Below, piece by piece: positions 1 through 8,448 of a DNA stretch of 64,000 nucleotides. Numbering within the stretch: the stretch's first letter is position 1; every line of letters starts with the position of its first letter. The DNA is from Bifidobacterium olomucense. GTDB lineage: Bacteria > Actinomycetota > Actinomycetes > Actinomycetales > Bifidobacteriaceae. A program made the translations under genes and the position numbers. Location: NCBI RefSeq assembly GCF_012932375.1, contig NZ_JAAIIG010000010.1:29366-93365 (forward strand), written 5' to 3'. The notes under the pieces were generated by a model. It did not search any database and was not told where the DNA came from. It saw nothing but the letters and a program-made list of their open reading frames with translations.

Positions 1-237
1 GAGAGGATCGCGCTGGTCGAGCATGCCGAACGTAAGGCCGCCACGCTTGGTCACACGGCCGGAATCCGGCTCCTGCGTTCCTTTGAACAGATGCAGCAAC
101 GTGGATTTACCGTCGCCGTTGCGGCCGACGATGCCGATGCGGTCGCCTTCAAACACACCTTGGGTGACGTCGTTAAAGATGGTCTTTGTCGCGAAAGCGA
201 GCGAAACGTGTTCCAGTCCAATATCGTAAGTCGGCAT
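1..237 (-). CDS. ABC-F family ATPase, N-terminal part (cut by window edge)
   Basis: The minus-strand frame starting at ATG 237 runs to the window edge without a stop, giving the first 79 residues. It opens with MPTYDIGLEHVSLAF and contains the Walker A motif GRNGDGKST at about residues 39-47, followed by the typical strand leading to the Q-loop region. The FNDVTQGVFEGDRIGIVG arrangement, with no membrane segment, is typical of the first nucleotide-binding domain of ABC-F proteins, which are soluble twin-ATPase proteins acting on ribosomes and not transporters. The rest of the protein lies outside the window, so the subgroup (EttA, Uup, antibiotic-resistance type) cannot be decided. The upstream gene in the same direction is the glutamine amidotransferase, separated by about 250 bp. 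Confidence 0.8.
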   Translation of the reverse strand, partial: MPTYDIGLEHVSLAFATKTIFNDVTQGVFEGDRIGIVGRNGDGKSTLLHLFKGTQEPDSGRVTKRGGLTFGMLDQRDPL

Positions 238-381
238 GATTCACCAATGTAGCGGCATGCTTGCCCATCTTCAGCCCGGTTGCGGGCCACCTCCGCTTCT
301 CTCCGTGGGGCATATGGCCCTCCGCCGTCCACGGCGCGGCAATTTCCTCACAGTGTGGCTGCCGCAACAGTCACCGACAAT

Positions 382-410
382 GCAAAATGGCTGGAAACGG
401 CCATTTTTGC
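382..410 (-). terminator. hairpin after the amidotransferase gene
   Basis: Arms GCAAAATGGC (382-391) and GCCATTTTTGC (400-410) form a near-perfect stem downstream of the minus-strand amidotransferase stop. There is no long T-run, so termination is probable but not certain. Confidence 0.4.
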
Positions 411-453
411 TGGGCCTGCTGTTCCAGACGGTGGATGGTTTGCCGCATGGCGC

Positions 454-493
454 AGGATTACCGAAGATTACCGAGGATTACCGAGGATTACTG
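454..493. repeat. four tandem 10-bp units (aggattaccg)
   Basis: Four consecutive 10-mers, AGGATTACCG, AAGATTACCG, AGGATTACCG, AGGATTACTG. They overlap the stop codon of the minus-strand amidotransferase, so the array forms its last codons and the start of its 3' region. Confidence 0.85.
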
Positions 494-1216
494 GTTGAGG
501 GTTTGCGCGTAGGAGTTGCAACGGGCGGCGAAACCGGAGAACACCTGTTCGGCCAGCGGCTGCAGCAACGGGTCGTATTGCTCGAACGCCTCGCGCAGCG
601 CAGATTTGGAACCGCCTACAGCTTTCAGATCCTTGACCATGCTCGGCTCGTCCAGCCATTCATCCAGCAACGAGCGGCATACCTCAAGATGGAACTGCAT
701 ACCCAACGCCGATCCCAAACGGAAAGCCTGTACCTTGGTAACGCTGGAACGCGCCAGCAGCTGGGCTCCCTCAGGCAGTCCGACCACATCGTTATGCCAG
801 TGCAGCACATTGACCTGCTTGTCCCACATGGAGAAGAAATCATGCTTGTCCATGCGCTTGATAGGCGCAAAGCCGATTTCCGGAGCGTCACCCCTGCGCA
901 GTTGAGCGCCCAATGCAGTCGCAATGATCTGGTGCCCGAGGCACACGCCAAGCAATGGCTTGTTCGACGCCACGGCGGCACGGGCCAGCTTGGCCTCCAC
1001 CTTGAGCCCTGGATACTGGTCGTAATCCTGCGCGCCCATAGGGCCGCCCATAATTACCACGCCGGCGAGCTCCTTGAAATCCGGCAAATCGGGTTTCTTC
1101 TTGTCGGCGATGTTCAACGTCACCGTCTTCAATCCGAGGTCCTCAAGATTGGACAGGATACGCCCCGGACGTTCCCAGGGAACATGTTGCAGAATGAGCA
1201 CTTGTGGTGTGGCCAT
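488..1216 (-). CDS. class I glutamine amidotransferase (GMP-synthase-like)
   Basis: A soluble protein of 242 residues in the class I (triad) glutamine amidotransferase fold. The nucleophile elbow LLGVCLGHQ contains the catalytic Cys, the motif MGGPMGA precedes it, and MQFHLEV supplies the His of the triad followed by Glu. Stand-alone proteins of this type resemble the amidotransferase half of GMP synthase (COG0518) and hydrolyse glutamine to deliver ammonia or act as gamma-glutamyl hydrolases; the actual acceptor is unknown. The open frame extends upstream to 1498, but that extension is low-complexity Arg/Ala sequence over the divergent cysS promoter region. The family start is MATPQVLILQ at 1216; an ATG three codons upstream (1225) is equally possible. 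The gene is divergent from cysS. Confidence 0.82.
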   Translation of the reverse strand: MATPQVLILQHVPWERPGRILSNLEDLGLKTVTLNIADKKKPDLPDFKELAGVVIMGGPMGAQDYDQYPGLKVEAKLARAAVASNKPLLGVCLGHQIIATALGAQLRRGDAPEIGFAPIKRMDKHDFFSMWDKQVNVLHWHNDVVGLPEGAQLLARSSVTKVQAFRLGSALGMQFHLEVCRSLLDEWLDEPSMVKDLKAVGGSKSALREAFEQYDPLLQPLAEQVFSGFAARCNSYAQTLNQ

Positions 1217-1308
1217 GCCTTCCATTGTGGCACGAACTGCACCCGTATATGTAAACCGTGCGAATAATGGCGGGGGCGACGGCTGGCAATGGGCGGGGGC
1301 GAAGGGCC

Positions 1309-1356
1309 GAGCGGCCGTCCGAGCGATCGTCCGAGCGGCCGTCCGAGCGGCCGTCG
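1309..1356. repeat. four tandem 12-bp units (gagcggccgtcc)
   Basis: GAGCGGCCGTCC occurs four times head to tail with one to two changes, in the divergent region between the amidotransferase and cysS. No function can be read from it. Confidence 0.85.
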
Positions 1357-1421
1357 CAATTCGAACATCGCCATACTCCGGCGGCGCTTCATGTCTGACT
1401 CGTTTCCTACGCTTGACTGTT

Positions 1422-3071
1422 ATGGGAAACAGCCAAGAACCGCAGGATTTCAACAATTCCGTCATGCCTTCGAGTCTGACTCCGGTACACGTGGCCAAGG
1501 CCGCGGCCGAACTCAGCCTCTACGATACGGCTTCACATCAGGTCAGCCATTTCGTACCGATCAAACCCGGCGAAGTGGGCATTTACGTGTGTGGCGCAAC
1601 GGTGCAGTCATCTCCGCATATCGGCCATATTCGCGCGGCCGTGGCGTTCGATATCGTGCGCCGTTGGTTCCTGAAGCTTGGCTACAAGGTCACGTTCGTG
1701 CGCAATGTGACCGATATCGACGACAAGATTCTCGATAAGGCCGCAGCCGCAGGTCAACGCTGGTGGGCACGCGCCTACTACTACGAGCGCGAATTCACCG
1801 AGGCCTACAACACACTTGGCGTGCTGCCTCCGACCGTCGAGCCTCGCGCCACCGGCCATATGTCGGACATGATCGATCTCATCCAGCGCATTCTGGACAA
1901 CGGTCACGGCTACGTGGTGACCGACGCGGACGACAAACCGACCGGCAACGTGTACTTCGATGTGGCATCTTGGCCGCATTACGGCGAGCTGACCCATCAG
2001 AAGCAGACCGCTGAAGTGGACGAGGCCGCGGCCGTCGCCGATCGGATGGGTCCGTCCGTGGATGCCGCCGGTGAAGACAAGTACAACCCTGTCGATCCGG
2101 CCGACATCTCCCCCGACAAGCATGATCCGCGTGACTTCGCACTGTGGAAAGCCCCGAAGGACACCGATCCTGAGGATGCTCGCTGGTCCACGCCGTTCGG
2201 CGTCGGCCGCCCGGGCTGGCATATCGAGTGCTCCGCCATGTCGCACCGCTACTTGGGCGACGGCTTCGACATCCATGGCGGCGGCTTGGACCTGCGTTTC
2301 CCGCATCATGAGAACGAGATGGCCCAGACCCGAGCGGCAGGATACCCCTCTGCGGCCCGTTGGATGCATTCGGCGTGGGTGACCGCCAAGGGCGAGAAGA
2401 TGTCGAAGTCGCTGGGCACCGGCCTGTCCGTGCCCTCCGTATTGGCCGAGCATTCCGCCTGGGTGGTGCGTTACGCCCTCGGCTCCGTGCAATATCGCTC
2501 GATGCTGGAGTGGTCCGATCAGGCGCTGGTGGAGGCACAAGCTGCTTACGACCGCATTGCGAACTTCATCGAGCGCGCTGGCGTGGTGTTGGAAGACCAG
2601 CCCTCCCGTGAAGAGGTGGCCGCAGTGTCCGCCGACGCTCTGCCTGTCGACTTCGTGGCTGCAATGAATGACGACATCAATGTGTCCGGTGCGACCGCCG
2701 CGATCTTCACCGCCATCCGCTCCGGCAATACGCTGTTGTCCAAGCTTGCCGACCGCGTGGATTCCGAGGCGGCCAAGGCTGAGGTCCGCGAGATTCTGGT
2801 CTCTGTGCGTGCCATGCTCGACACGTTGGGCTTGGATCCGTTGGCCGAGCCGTGGCTCTCCGACGGTGCGGCAGGCGGAGCCGGCACAGGCGCGGACGAG
2901 TCTCCCGAGCACACGGCGCTTGAGGCGTTGATCACCGAACAGCTTCAGGCCCGTCAGGAGGCTCGCAAGGCTCGTGACTTCACCAAGGCCGATGCGATTC
3001 GCGACGCTTTGGGTGCAGCCGGCATCGCCATCGAGGATGGCCCGCAGGGTTCGACTTGGAGCTTGAAGTAG
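1422..3071 (+). CDS. cysS: cysteine-tRNA ligase
   Basis: Class I aminoacyl-tRNA synthetase charging tRNA-Cys with cysteine using ATP. The protein has 549 residues from the chosen ATG at 1422 (MGNSQEPQDF). Visible signatures are YVCGATVQ with the first zinc Cys, SPHIGHIR (HIGH motif) near residues 64-70, HIECSAMS and HHENE carrying further zinc ligands, and GEKMSKSLGTG (KMSKS loop) near residue 326. The C-terminal DALR-type region ends in the usual RDFTKADAIRDAL helix and a short EDGPQGSTWSLK tail. An alternative start is MPSSLTPVHV at 1464. A strong hairpin with a T-rich tail follows the stop, so it is probably a single-gene unit. Identification is secure; only the start is open. Confidence 0.96.
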   Translation: MGNSQEPQDFNNSVMPSSLTPVHVAKAAAELSLYDTASHQVSHFVPIKPGEVGIYVCGATVQSSPHIGHIRAAVAFDIVRRWFLKLGYKVTFVRNVTDIDDKILDKAAAAGQRWWARAYYYEREFTEAYNTLGVLPPTVEPRATGHMSDMIDLIQRILDNGHGYVVTDADDKPTGNVYFDVASWPHYGELTHQKQTAEVDEAAAVADRMGPSVDAAGEDKYNPVDPADISPDKHDPRDFALWKAPKDTDPEDARWSTPFGVGRPGWHIECSAMSHRYLGDGFDIHGGGLDLRFPHHENEMAQTRAAGYPSAARWMHSAWVTAKGEKMSKSLGTGLSVPSVLAEHSAWVVRYALGSVQYRSMLEWSDQALVEAQAAYDRIANFIERAGVVLEDQPSREEVAAVSADALPVDFVAAMNDDINVSGATAAIFTAIRSGNTLLSKLADRVDSEAAKAEVREILVSVRAMLDTLGLDPLAEPWLSDGAAGGAGTGADESPEHTALEALITEQLQARQEARKARDFTKADAIRDALGAAGIAIEDGPQGSTWSLK

Positions 3072-3102
3072 CGTTTGAAGTAGCGTTCCGGTAATTGTTC
3101 GT

Positions 3103-3153
3103 GGCACGATTGCGCAAAATGCATATTATTGCGCAATCGTGCCATTATTTTTT
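3103..3153 (+). terminator. cysS terminator
   Basis: A perfect 15-bp inverted repeat, GGCACGATTGCGCAA (3103-3117) and its complement (3129-3143), is followed by ATTATTTTTT. It lies 30 bp after the cysS stop and is a classic intrinsic terminator. Confidence 0.9.
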
Positions 3154-3234
3154 GCCACAACCGAGTGGTACACCGGTTCCCAAGCCGTTTGGACCCCACT
3201 TTTTGGCTCAAGATGGAAAGCCATCAAAAAATGA

Positions 3235-3281
3235 AGTGGTACGTTATCACGCAATAAGCAATACGGCGATGACGTACCACT
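3235..3281. repeat. inverted repeat AGTGGTACGT / ACGTACCACT
   Basis: Ten-base perfect arms separated by 27 bp, between cysS and the convergent CDF gene. It may form a hairpin downstream of the CDF gene. The arms resemble the AGTGGTACAT core of the palindromes at 9.4-9.6 kb, though the architecture is looser. Confidence 0.6.
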
Positions 3282-3308
3282 GAACGTTCCGACTAATCGC
3301 TCAATAAT

Positions 3309-4217
3309 TTAGTCGAATACGAAGTCCACATCCACGATGTGCAGCCGTTTCTTGAGTTCCTGTTCCAGCGAGCGCTTGCACTCCACTAGGTCAGCCACGT
3401 CAATCGTGTCGCTCACACCGCTCAGGTACACGTCCACCGTGTAGTTCATGCCGGTCTTGAAAATCAACGTCTGCTCGTATTCAGTGCCTTTAGGCAGATG
3501 ACGCAGCGCGGCGGATTCCGCAAACGCGTTGGTCTCGTCATCATCATGCACACCGCCGACCAATTCGATGAATGCTTCCTTGAGCACGCTGAACGGCTCT
3601 TTGATAGTCAGCGCGACCAATGCCACGGTGATGAAGAAGTCGCCGGTGTAATGCAGGAAGTCCAACGGGCCTCCAGCGGGCAATATCATCAGGAACACCG
3701 CTACCGCACCGATGCCAAACGACATCGCACCATCCACCAGCGTGCTTTTGCATTCGGCAGTGAGCATGGTGCTGGCGTTGCGAATAACCCGGTTTTCACG
3801 ACGGTAATACACGTACAGGCCGAAGCAGATCAGCACAGTGGCCACTTCATAGATCACCACCGGTCCGGTGACGATGCGTTCGCCGTCGCCGAGCACAAAG
3901 TAGTCGTAGGCCACCTGGCAGACGTCGATCAGCGAATACACCAGCAGGGACATGGTGAAGATGGCTTTGCAGATCGCATAGATCGGTTCCAGCGCAAACA
4001 TGCCGTTGGGGAACCGTTCGGTGGTGCGCACGGTTCGGGTAGACAGATACACCGCGACCAGACCTGAAAGCACAGAGATGGCGGTAAAGGAGAAATCGAG
4101 GAACATGGCCTTGAGACCGGTCATGAAGAACACGGCCATACCGGCCGCAACCTGAATCGTATTGACGACGATGCCAACGATCAGGGCTTTGCGTTCGATG
4201 GTTTTATGTTGTGGCAT
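3309..4217 (-). CDS. cation diffusion facilitator (CDF) family transporter
   Basis: A 302-residue membrane protein with five to six predicted transmembrane helices and a C-terminal cytoplasmic ferredoxin-like domain (about residues 215-302), the layout of CDF metal/proton antiporters. Family-like motifs are FLDFSFTAISVLSG in TM2 and STLVDGAMSFG in TM5, where the Asp residues would bind the metal. The usual HxxxD pairs are not obvious, so this is a divergent subgroup and the metal (Zn, Fe, Mn) cannot be stated. The start at 4217 is preceded by AAGGAAGG at proper spacing; the longer frame from 4244 lacks such a site. It is transcribed convergently with cysS and stands alone. Confidence 0.82.
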   Translation of the reverse strand: MPQHKTIERKALIVGIVVNTIQVAAGMAVFFMTGLKAMFLDFSFTAISVLSGLVAVYLSTRTVRTTERFPNGMFALEPIYAICKAIFTMSLLVYSLIDVCQVAYDYFVLGDGERIVTGPVVIYEVATVLICFGLYVYYRRENRVIRNASTMLTAECKSTLVDGAMSFGIGAVAVFLMILPAGGPLDFLHYTGDFFITVALVALTIKEPFSVLKEAFIELVGGVHDDDETNAFAESAALRHLPKGTEYEQTLIFKTGMNYTVDVYLSGVSDTIDVADLVECKRSLEQELKKRLHIVDVDFVFD

Positions 4218-4702
4218 AAGCGGGCCTTCCTTATTGCACGGCATGTCTGCGTTGGCCCGCTACTTCACTGGCTCACGGTTTTCTCCGACCCGTTGGCTCG
4301 ATTCGCGAGGGCGCACGGCAGTCTGCGTATAGGGTGGTGTCCAAGGATTTTCAAAACAGCATAAGCATTCCAAAAAACACTGGATTTTTAGCCATTCCAT
4401 AGTACCGGAGACCCCTCGATCAACACAGCGCAGTTGCGCCGCCAGCGAATGAACTCCCCCCACTCCCGCTCCCCCTCCTCTCTCTCCTCCCTCTCCCCCA
4501 TGCACTTTTCGCACGAAAATTGCGTGTAAGCACCTCGCAAGACCCCGTTCCCGCACTTTTCGCACGAAAATTGCGTATGGACTGCGTATGGAGTGCGTAT
4601 GGACGCCGCGAAAGGCCCGATAGCGTACTTTTCGCGCGAAAAGTACATGGTCAAGCGCAGCACGGCGCAATTTCCCGCGTGACGGCTAGACTGTTGCCCA
4701 TT
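4218..4702. other. divergent intergenic region CDF / ffh with pyrimidine tract and repeats
   Basis: A 485-bp gene-free stretch. It contains a polypyrimidine tract on the plus strand (about 4456-4500), three related palindromic elements (listed separately) and three tandem 11-bp units GCGTATGGAST at 4573-4605. The open frames crossing it have no recognisable content. Confidence 0.6.
4502..4648. promoter_or_regulatory. three ACTTTTCGCRCGAAAA elements upstream of ffh
   Basis: Two identical copies of CACTTTTCGCACGAAAATTG lie at 4503-4522 and 4554-4573. A related third copy, at 4625-4646, is a perfect 22-bp palindrome containing ACTTTTCGCGCGAAAAGT. All share the core TTTTCGCRCGAAAA. The third is only 55 bp before the ffh start, where an operator or promoter element would sit. 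The binding protein is unknown. Confidence 0.6.
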
Positions 4703-6364
4703 ATGGCAGCATTTTCTTCTTTGACTGACAGACTCTCGAATGCGTTCAAGCATCTGAAGAGCAAAGGCAAGCTTTCCGAAGCGGATATCGACGGCACAAT
4801 CCGCGAAATTCGCCGCGCACTGCTCGACGCCGATGTGGCACTCGAAGTGGTGCGCTCCTTCACCGGCAAGGTGCGCGAGCGTGCGCTGGGCACCGAGGTG
4901 TCCGAGGCGCTCAACCCCGCCCAGCAGGTGGTGAAGATCGTCCACGAAGAGTTGACCGACGTCCTCGGTCAGGGCGTGGATCGTCCGCTGAACTTCGCCA
5001 AGAATCCGCCGACGATCATCATGCTCGCCGGTCTGCAGGGTGCCGGTAAGACCACGCTGGCCGGCAAGCTCGGCTACTGGCTCAAGGACGCCGGTCACAC
5101 GCCGCTGCTGGTGGCGGCCGATCTGCAGCGTCCGAACGCCGTGACACAGCTGCAGGTGGTCGGCGAACGCGCTGGCGTACCGGTATACGCGCCGGAAAAG
5201 GGCGTGCAGACCCAAGCCGAAGGCGGCGAAGCGGTTTCCGCTCCGGGACTCACCACCGGCGATCCGGTCAAGGTGGCTCGCGATTCCATCGCGCTGGCCA
5301 AGCAAAAGCTGTATGACACGGTGATCATCGATACCGCCGGACGCTTGGGCGTGGATGAAGAGCTGATGAAGCAGGCTCGCGACATTCGCGACGCCGTGCA
5401 GCCCAACGAGATTCTGTTCGTCATCGACGCGATGATCGGTCAGGATGCGGTCAAAACCGCCAAGGCTTTCGATGAGGGCGTGGACTTCACCGGCGTGGTG
5501 CTCTCCAAGCTCGATGGCGACGCCCGCGGCGGTGCGGCACTGTCCGTGGCATCCGTGACCGGCAAGCCGATCCTGTTCGCCTCCAACGGTGAGGGGCTGA
5601 AGGATTTCGAGGTCTTCCATCCGGACCGTATGGCTTCGCGTATCCTCGACATGGGCGACATCATGACCCTGATCGAGCAAGCGCAGAAGCAGTTCGACGA
5701 GGAGGAGGCTCGCAAGGCCGCCGCCAAGATCTCCGATGGATCGTTCGGATTGGACGATTTCCTGGATCAGCTGCAGCAGGTCAGGAAGCTCGGTTCGATG
5801 AAGTCGCTGCTCGGCATGATTCCGGGTATGGCCCAGCACCGCAAGGAGCTGGAACAGTTCGATGAGAAGGAAATCGACCGCACCGAGGCGATTATCCGCT
5901 CGATGACACCGGCCGAACGCCGTGATCCGTCGATTATCAACGGTTCGCGCCGCGCCCGCATCGCCTACGGTTCCGGCGTAACGGTTTCACAGGTCAACGC
6001 GCTGCTGCAGCGTTTTGAGCAGGCCGCGAAGATGATGAAGCGCATGTCCAACCGCGCCGGCATGGGCGGCGGCATCCCCGGCTTCGGTGGCCCCGGTTCG
6101 GGCAACAGCAAGCGGAAAGGCAAGAACAAGAAGAAGGGCGGCAAGTCCGGCAACCCGATGAAGCGCGAGGCCGAGGAGAAGGCATTGCGCGACAAGCTGG
6201 CCGGCAAGTCCTCGGGCTCCACCGGCGGTTCCGCATTCGCCAAGAAGCCGCAGAACCCGGCCCTGCCCGCCGGCCTTGAGCAGATGATGAATAACGCCGA
6301 GGGTAACGGCATGGAGATGCCCCCGAACCTTGGCGGCGGAATCGGTGGTCTGTTCGGCCGCTGA
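4703..6364 (+). CDS. ffh: signal recognition particle protein Ffh
   Basis: The 54-kDa GTPase that with 4.5S RNA recognises signal sequences and hands ribosomes to FtsY at the membrane. The 553 residues show the N-domain helices, then the G domain with GLQGAGKTTLAGKLG (G1, about residue 110), VAADLQRPNAV, DTAGRLGVDEEL and SKLDGDARGGAA, and the methionine-rich M domain from about residue 330. The C-terminal end is a long Gly/Lys/Ser-rich tail (GGGIPGFGGPGSGNSKRKGKNKKKGGKSG onward). ATG 4703 (MAAFSSLTDRL) is the family start; the open frame to 4520 overlaps promoter-like palindromes. A strong terminator follows. Confidence 0.97.
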   Translation: MAAFSSLTDRLSNAFKHLKSKGKLSEADIDGTIREIRRALLDADVALEVVRSFTGKVRERALGTEVSEALNPAQQVVKIVHEELTDVLGQGVDRPLNFAKNPPTIIMLAGLQGAGKTTLAGKLGYWLKDAGHTPLLVAADLQRPNAVTQLQVVGERAGVPVYAPEKGVQTQAEGGEAVSAPGLTTGDPVKVARDSIALAKQKLYDTVIIDTAGRLGVDEELMKQARDIRDAVQPNEILFVIDAMIGQDAVKTAKAFDEGVDFTGVVLSKLDGDARGGAALSVASVTGKPILFASNGEGLKDFEVFHPDRMASRILDMGDIMTLIEQAQKQFDEEEARKAAAKISDGSFGLDDFLDQLQQVRKLGSMKSLLGMIPGMAQHRKELEQFDEKEIDRTEAIIRSMTPAERRDPSIINGSRRARIAYGSGVTVSQVNALLQRFEQAAKMMKRMSNRAGMGGGIPGFGGPGSGNSKRKGKNKKKGGKSGNPMKREAEEKALRDKLAGKSSGSTGGSAFAKKPQNPALPAGLEQMMNNAEGNGMEMPPNLGGGIGGLFGR

Positions 6365-6378
6365 TTCCAACTGCTTTC

Positions 6379-6411
6379 GGCTCCCCTCTTGAAGGAGGGG
6401 AGCCTATTTTT
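6379..6411 (+). terminator. ffh terminator
   Basis: A perfect 10-bp stem, GGCTCCCCTC / GAGGGGAGCC (6379-6388, 6395-6404), with a 6-nt loop, followed by TATTTTTG. Confidence 0.92.
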
Positions 6412-6476
6412 GTACTTCAGTAGCTCAGTACGCAAGTTCGATACTTACGTAAGTTCGGTACTTAAGGAGTGTATCC

Positions 6477-7625
6477 ATGACTACGTTGTTCGCGGTAGTA
6501 GTCATCCTCGCATGGCTTTGGCTGGGATTGTCAGCGCTGCCGTCAGGGCTTGAAGCGCATATGCCAATGCCATATATGATTGCGCTCACGCCATTCCTGT
6601 GGATTCCGCTGGCCGTATTGGCCGGCGTGGCGGCTTGGCAGCACCATTGGGGATTCGTCTGCCTGTTGTTGGTCACGGCTCTGATGACCAGCTCCCAACG
6701 CATCAGCTACTGGGGAACCGGGCTTAAGACCGGCACTCGCCCAGCACGTGAAACCTCCCGTGAAACACCATCGGTCGACCGTGAAACCTCCCGTGAAACA
6801 TCGTCTGAAACACTGCCGAACCAGTTTACGGTTATGACGCTGAACTGCCGCTATGGCCGTGCAAACGCCGATGCGATTGTGCAAGCGGTACGCGAACGTC
6901 GTATCGCGGTGCTGGCATTGCAGGAAGTCTCCGATGAGCTCATCGCGCGGCTGGACACGGCAGGCATCGCGCAACTGCTCCCCTATCGCCAGTCGGGCGA
7001 GTCCAAGCCCACGGACAACGGCGGCTACAATACGCTGTTCTCCCGGTATGAACCCGCTGCAGCCGTACCCAATGTGGTTACCATTCCGGCGGCCGACGTG
7101 CCGGCGATTACCTTGAAACTCGCGCCAACCGTCATCGCTGAGGTCGATGAGCCAACGGCTGTTTCCGCCAGCGTCCCCTCCTCAGTCAGCACCCCGTCCT
7201 CGACCGAAGCCCCCGCCGATTCTCCGGCACCGCGCCACAGCCGCACAGTCACGTTCTGCTCGGCACATCCGAAATCTCCGATGCGCGGATGCGCCGATTG
7301 GTCGGCCGGCATCGTCGGCCTCGGCGCTCTCGCCCGGGCATCATCGATCGGAGAGCACAACATAGCCGTCGTTATGGGCGATCTCAACTCCAGCACCGAC
7401 CACCCCAGTTTCCGCACGTTGCTGAAGTCCGGCTTCAAAGACGCGAGTCTGACTCAAGCGTCCGGCCCGACCTTGACCTTCCCCCGATGGATCAAATGGC
7501 CACGCATCGAACTGGATCATGTGCTGTTCACGCCTGGCCTAGCCGTCAGCAACGTCACGTCATTCGAGATCAAAGACACCGACCATCTGGCCGTCGCCGC
7601 AACGCTCGCGCTCAAGGCACACTGA
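6477..7625 (+). CDS. membrane-anchored endonuclease/exonuclease/phosphatase-fold protein
   Basis: A 382-residue protein. Residues 1-75 hold two to three hydrophobic helices (TTLFAVVVILAWLWLG; LWIPLAVLAGVAAW; GFVCLLLVTALM). From about residue 118 the EEP fold begins: VMTLNCRYGRANAD, LALQEVSDEL (metal-binding Glu), VVMGDLNSSTDHPSF (catalytic Asp/Asn) and IELDHVLFT with KDTDHLAVAAT (Asp-His). Substrates of such proteins range from nucleic acids to phospholipids and cannot be assigned here. A Pro/Ser/Thr-rich insertion sits near residues 205-260. The linker after the membrane part is encoded by an exact 21-bp direct repeat (RETSRET repeats). AAGGAG precedes the ATG. Confidence 0.8.
   Translation: MTTLFAVVVILAWLWLGLSALPSGLEAHMPMPYMIALTPFLWIPLAVLAGVAAWQHHWGFVCLLLVTALMTSSQRISYWGTGLKTGTRPARETSRETPSVDRETSRETSSETLPNQFTVMTLNCRYGRANADAIVQAVRERRIAVLALQEVSDELIARLDTAGIAQLLPYRQSGESKPTDNGGYNTLFSRYEPAAAVPNVVTIPAADVPAITLKLAPTVIAEVDEPTAVSASVPSSVSTPSSTEAPADSPAPRHSRTVTFCSAHPKSPMRGCADWSAGIVGLGALARASSIGEHNIAVVMGDLNSSTDHPSFRTLLKSGFKDASLTQASGPTLTFPRWIKWPRIELDHVLFTPGLAVSNVTSFEIKDTDHLAVAATLALKAH
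6747..6800. repeat. 21-bp direct repeat with GTGAAAC units inside the EEP gene
   Basis: Two exact 21-bp copies (6747-6767 and 6780-6800) contain four GTGAAAC units, with a fifth variant CTGAAAC just after. They encode the Arg-Glu-Thr-Ser repeats of the linker. Confidence 0.85.
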
Positions 7626-7965
7626 AGCCGCGTTAGGTCACACTGAAATCACACTAAAAAAATCACGCTAGGAATCTCACCAAAAACGTAACGAAACCCC
7701 GCAAAACATCACGCGTGTCAGGCCGATACGCGTCAGCCATGACGGGATCGCGTTCAATACGTGCCCGCGAGCCGGTGCACTGCGTGTTCAGCGCGCGTGT
7801 TCAACGTGTATTCGGTCCGGGGCTCGGCGCTATAATGGGCCAGTTATTCACGCGCGCGTGGCGCCCTCTACACCCCGTGCCGTGAGGACACGTGGGTTCC
7901 GGCGTGCCGTGCCCCACACAGCATACCGAGAAACCACAAACCTAGCATTTACAAGGAGAGCCATT
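7626..7965 (+). other. gene-free leader and promoter region of rpsP operon
   Basis: 340 bp between the EEP gene and rpsP. A TATAAT box lies at 7831-7836, with only a weak -35 candidate upstream (around 7807-7816). Transcription from there would give a leader of about 120 nt. No known riboswitch was recognised. Confidence 0.5.
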
Positions 7966-8430
7966 TTGGCAACCAAGATTCGTCTGAAGCGACAGGGCAA
8001 GAAGTTCTACGCCTTCTACCGCGTGGTGGTCGTTGATTCCCGCAAGAAGCGCGACGGCAAGGTCATCGAGGAGATCGGTACCTACAACCCGAACACCCAG
8101 CCCTCGACCATCCAGATCAAGTCTGACCGCGCTCAGTACTGGCTCGGCGTCGGCGCTCAGCCGTCCGAGCCGGTCTTCAAGCTGCTGAACATCACCGGCG
8201 ACTGGCAGAAGTTCAAGGGCCTCGAAGGTGCCGAAGGCACCCTGAAGACCGCTGAGGCTGGCCCGGATGCCGCTGCTCGCATTGAGGCTGTGGAGAACGA
8301 GGCTCAGAAGCTGAAGGCCGCCAAGTCCGAGGCTGAGGCCAAGGCTAAGGCTGAGGCTGAAGCCGCTGCCGCCGCTGAGGAGGCCCCGGCCGAGGATGCC
8401 GCTGCTGAAGAAGCTCCGGCTGAAGCCTGA
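7966..8430 (+). CDS. rpsP: 30S ribosomal protein S16 with Ala/Glu-rich C-terminal extension
   Basis: The start is TTG at 7966, preceded by AAGGAGAG, giving [25 protein letters not shown], the canonical S16 N-terminus. The upstream frame from 7858 lies in the leader and is not S16-like. The first 85 or so residues are the S16 fold, including IEEIGTYNP and [13 protein letters not shown]. The remaining residues up to 154 form a Lys/Ala/Glu-rich, helix-prone extension ending in [17 protein letters not shown]; actinobacterial S16 proteins often carry such tails. It is first of three co-directional genes rpsP-khpA-rimM with short gaps, an arrangement of ribosome assembly genes common in bacteria. 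Confidence 0.96.
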   Translation: MATKIRLKRQGKKFYAFYRVVVVDSRKKRDGKVIEEIGTYNPNTQPSTIQIKSDRAQYWLGVGAQPSEPVFKLLNITGDWQKFKGLEGAEGTLKTAEAGPDAAARIEAVENEAQKLKAAKSEAEAKAKAEAEAAAAAEEAPAEDAAAEEAPAEA

Positions 8431-8448
8431 TTCGAGAAAGGCTGAGCA

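Noticed and set aside
4260..4670. 136-residue minus-strand frame upstream of the CDF gene
   Set aside because: It is made of the repeated palindromic elements and the pyrimidine tract; no protein-like features.
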